A program made the translations under genes and the position numbers. A DNA stretch of 64,000 nucleotides from Methylophilus sp. 42. GTDB taxonomy: Bacteria > Pseudomonadota > Gammaproteobacteria > Burkholderiales > Methylophilaceae. The stretch lies in NCBI RefSeq assembly GCF_000384155.1, contig NZ_KB913031.1, forward strand, positions 2,722,961 to 2,786,960. Direction: 5' to 3'. This document shows, in pieces, positions 63,719 to 64,000 of the stretch (its first letter is position 1; the number at the start of each line of letters is the position of its first letter). Below the pieces are notes generated by a model. The model was not told where the DNA came from and searched no databases. It was given only the letters and a program-made list of their open reading frames with translations.

Positions 63719-64000
63719 TTATTGCGCCATCACCGACTGAATCAAGCTTCGATTTTCTGAAGAGACGTCCAGAAACTCCAGATTGGTTCTAAAGCCCTTC
63801 ATGCCACACAGTGAAGAGAACGTCACCCGGCAATTAAACCGGTAATTACGCAGTGCCGACCCGACAAATACCGGCACATGCACATTGCATATCTGCCCGG
63901 GTTTATATTGCTTGTCAGCAAAGAGACTCATTCCCATCAAAGAGATATCGTGCGTAAACACGATATATTGACAGCCCGTACTATCGACTAACTGAGATTT
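63719..64000 (-). CDS. PilZ-domain protein, N-terminus beyond the window
   Basis: 94 visible residues, open to the window edge. The second half of a PilZ domain is visible: VFTHDISLMGMSLFADKQY resembles the D/NxSxxG c-di-GMP motif (DISLMG), followed by KPGQICNVHVPVF and a beta barrel. The upstream RxxxR part would lie outside the window, so binding cannot be judged. A c-di-GMP receptor beside the Tad pilus genes fits the region. Confidence 0.75.
   Translation of the reverse strand, partial: KSQLVDSTGCQYIVFTHDISLMGMSLFADKQYKPGQICNVHVPVFVGSALRNYRFNCRVTFSSLCGMKGFRTNLEFLDVSSENRSLIQSVMAQ

Noticed and set aside
1-64000. Mobile element, prophage, CRISPR array or RNA gene
   Set aside because: I found no transposase, integrase, terminal inverted repeats, regular spacer arrays, or recognisable tRNA/rRNA sequences on either strand.

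Overview
The window reads as chromosome from an obligate or restricted methylotroph of the betaproteobacterial family Methylophilaceae (Methylophilus/Methylotenera-like). The basis is a lanthanide-type methanol dehydrogenase (XoxF, with the extra Asp of the DEWDYDG motif), NAD-dependent Fds formate dehydrogenase, PEP-CTERM proteins, a Tad pilus locus, and gene content typical of free-living Gram-negative bacteria. I see no tRNA, rRNA, CRISPR array, insertion sequence or prophage gene.

Layout. (1) 1-9.4 kb: the minus-strand operon fdsG-fdsB-fdsA-fdhD-fdsD (NAD-linked formate oxidation, the last C1 step) diverges from moaA-mobA-moeA, which help make and insert its bis-MGD cofactor. (2) 9.4-14.9 kb: TonB-like protein, orphan histidine kinase, Bcp peroxiredoxin, PIN-PhoH ATPase and an LplT-like transporter. 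(3) 15-20.8 kb, minus strand: xoxF, xoxJ, a XoxG-type cytochrome c, a second tandem lipoprotein cytochrome, and NDH-2. (4) 21-30.8 kb: proline iminopeptidase, BrkB-CNBD fusion, TPR/2OG-oxygenase fusion, a YfiR/YfiN-like pair, FadL-like protein and a porin. (5) 30.9-52.2 kb: an accessory, signalling-rich region with five more c-di-GMP enzymes, two PEP-CTERM proteins, several very small membrane proteins (two DUF3309 proteins plus a relative, DUF421, a PA2778/PA2779 pair), SMR transporter, two PPOX-fold proteins and a MerR-controlled DUF2938-DUF2798 operon. (6) 52.5-62.9 kb: a complete-looking Tad/Flp pilus operon. (7) The end: an NAD(P)-binding protein and a PilZ protein cut by the window edge.

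The most unusual signal is regulatory. A composite element, ATTCCTACAnnAnnTTCAG then exactly 33 bases then GCATRATG, occurs four times (38.2, 38.6, 42.9 and 48.2 kb), each time on the sense strand 50-116 bp before a small membrane-protein gene or operon. Its core (TCCTACA or one mismatch) occurs alone upstream of four more genes of the same region (PPOX, DUF421, a diguanylate cyclase and a hypothetical). This suggests a local regulon of small envelope proteins and c-di-GMP functions. Other signals are a textbook 19-bp-spacer MerR promoter and 11-bp-period TGTAA direct repeats (OmpR/PhoB-like) upstream of xoxF, between fds and moaA, and upstream of the porin.
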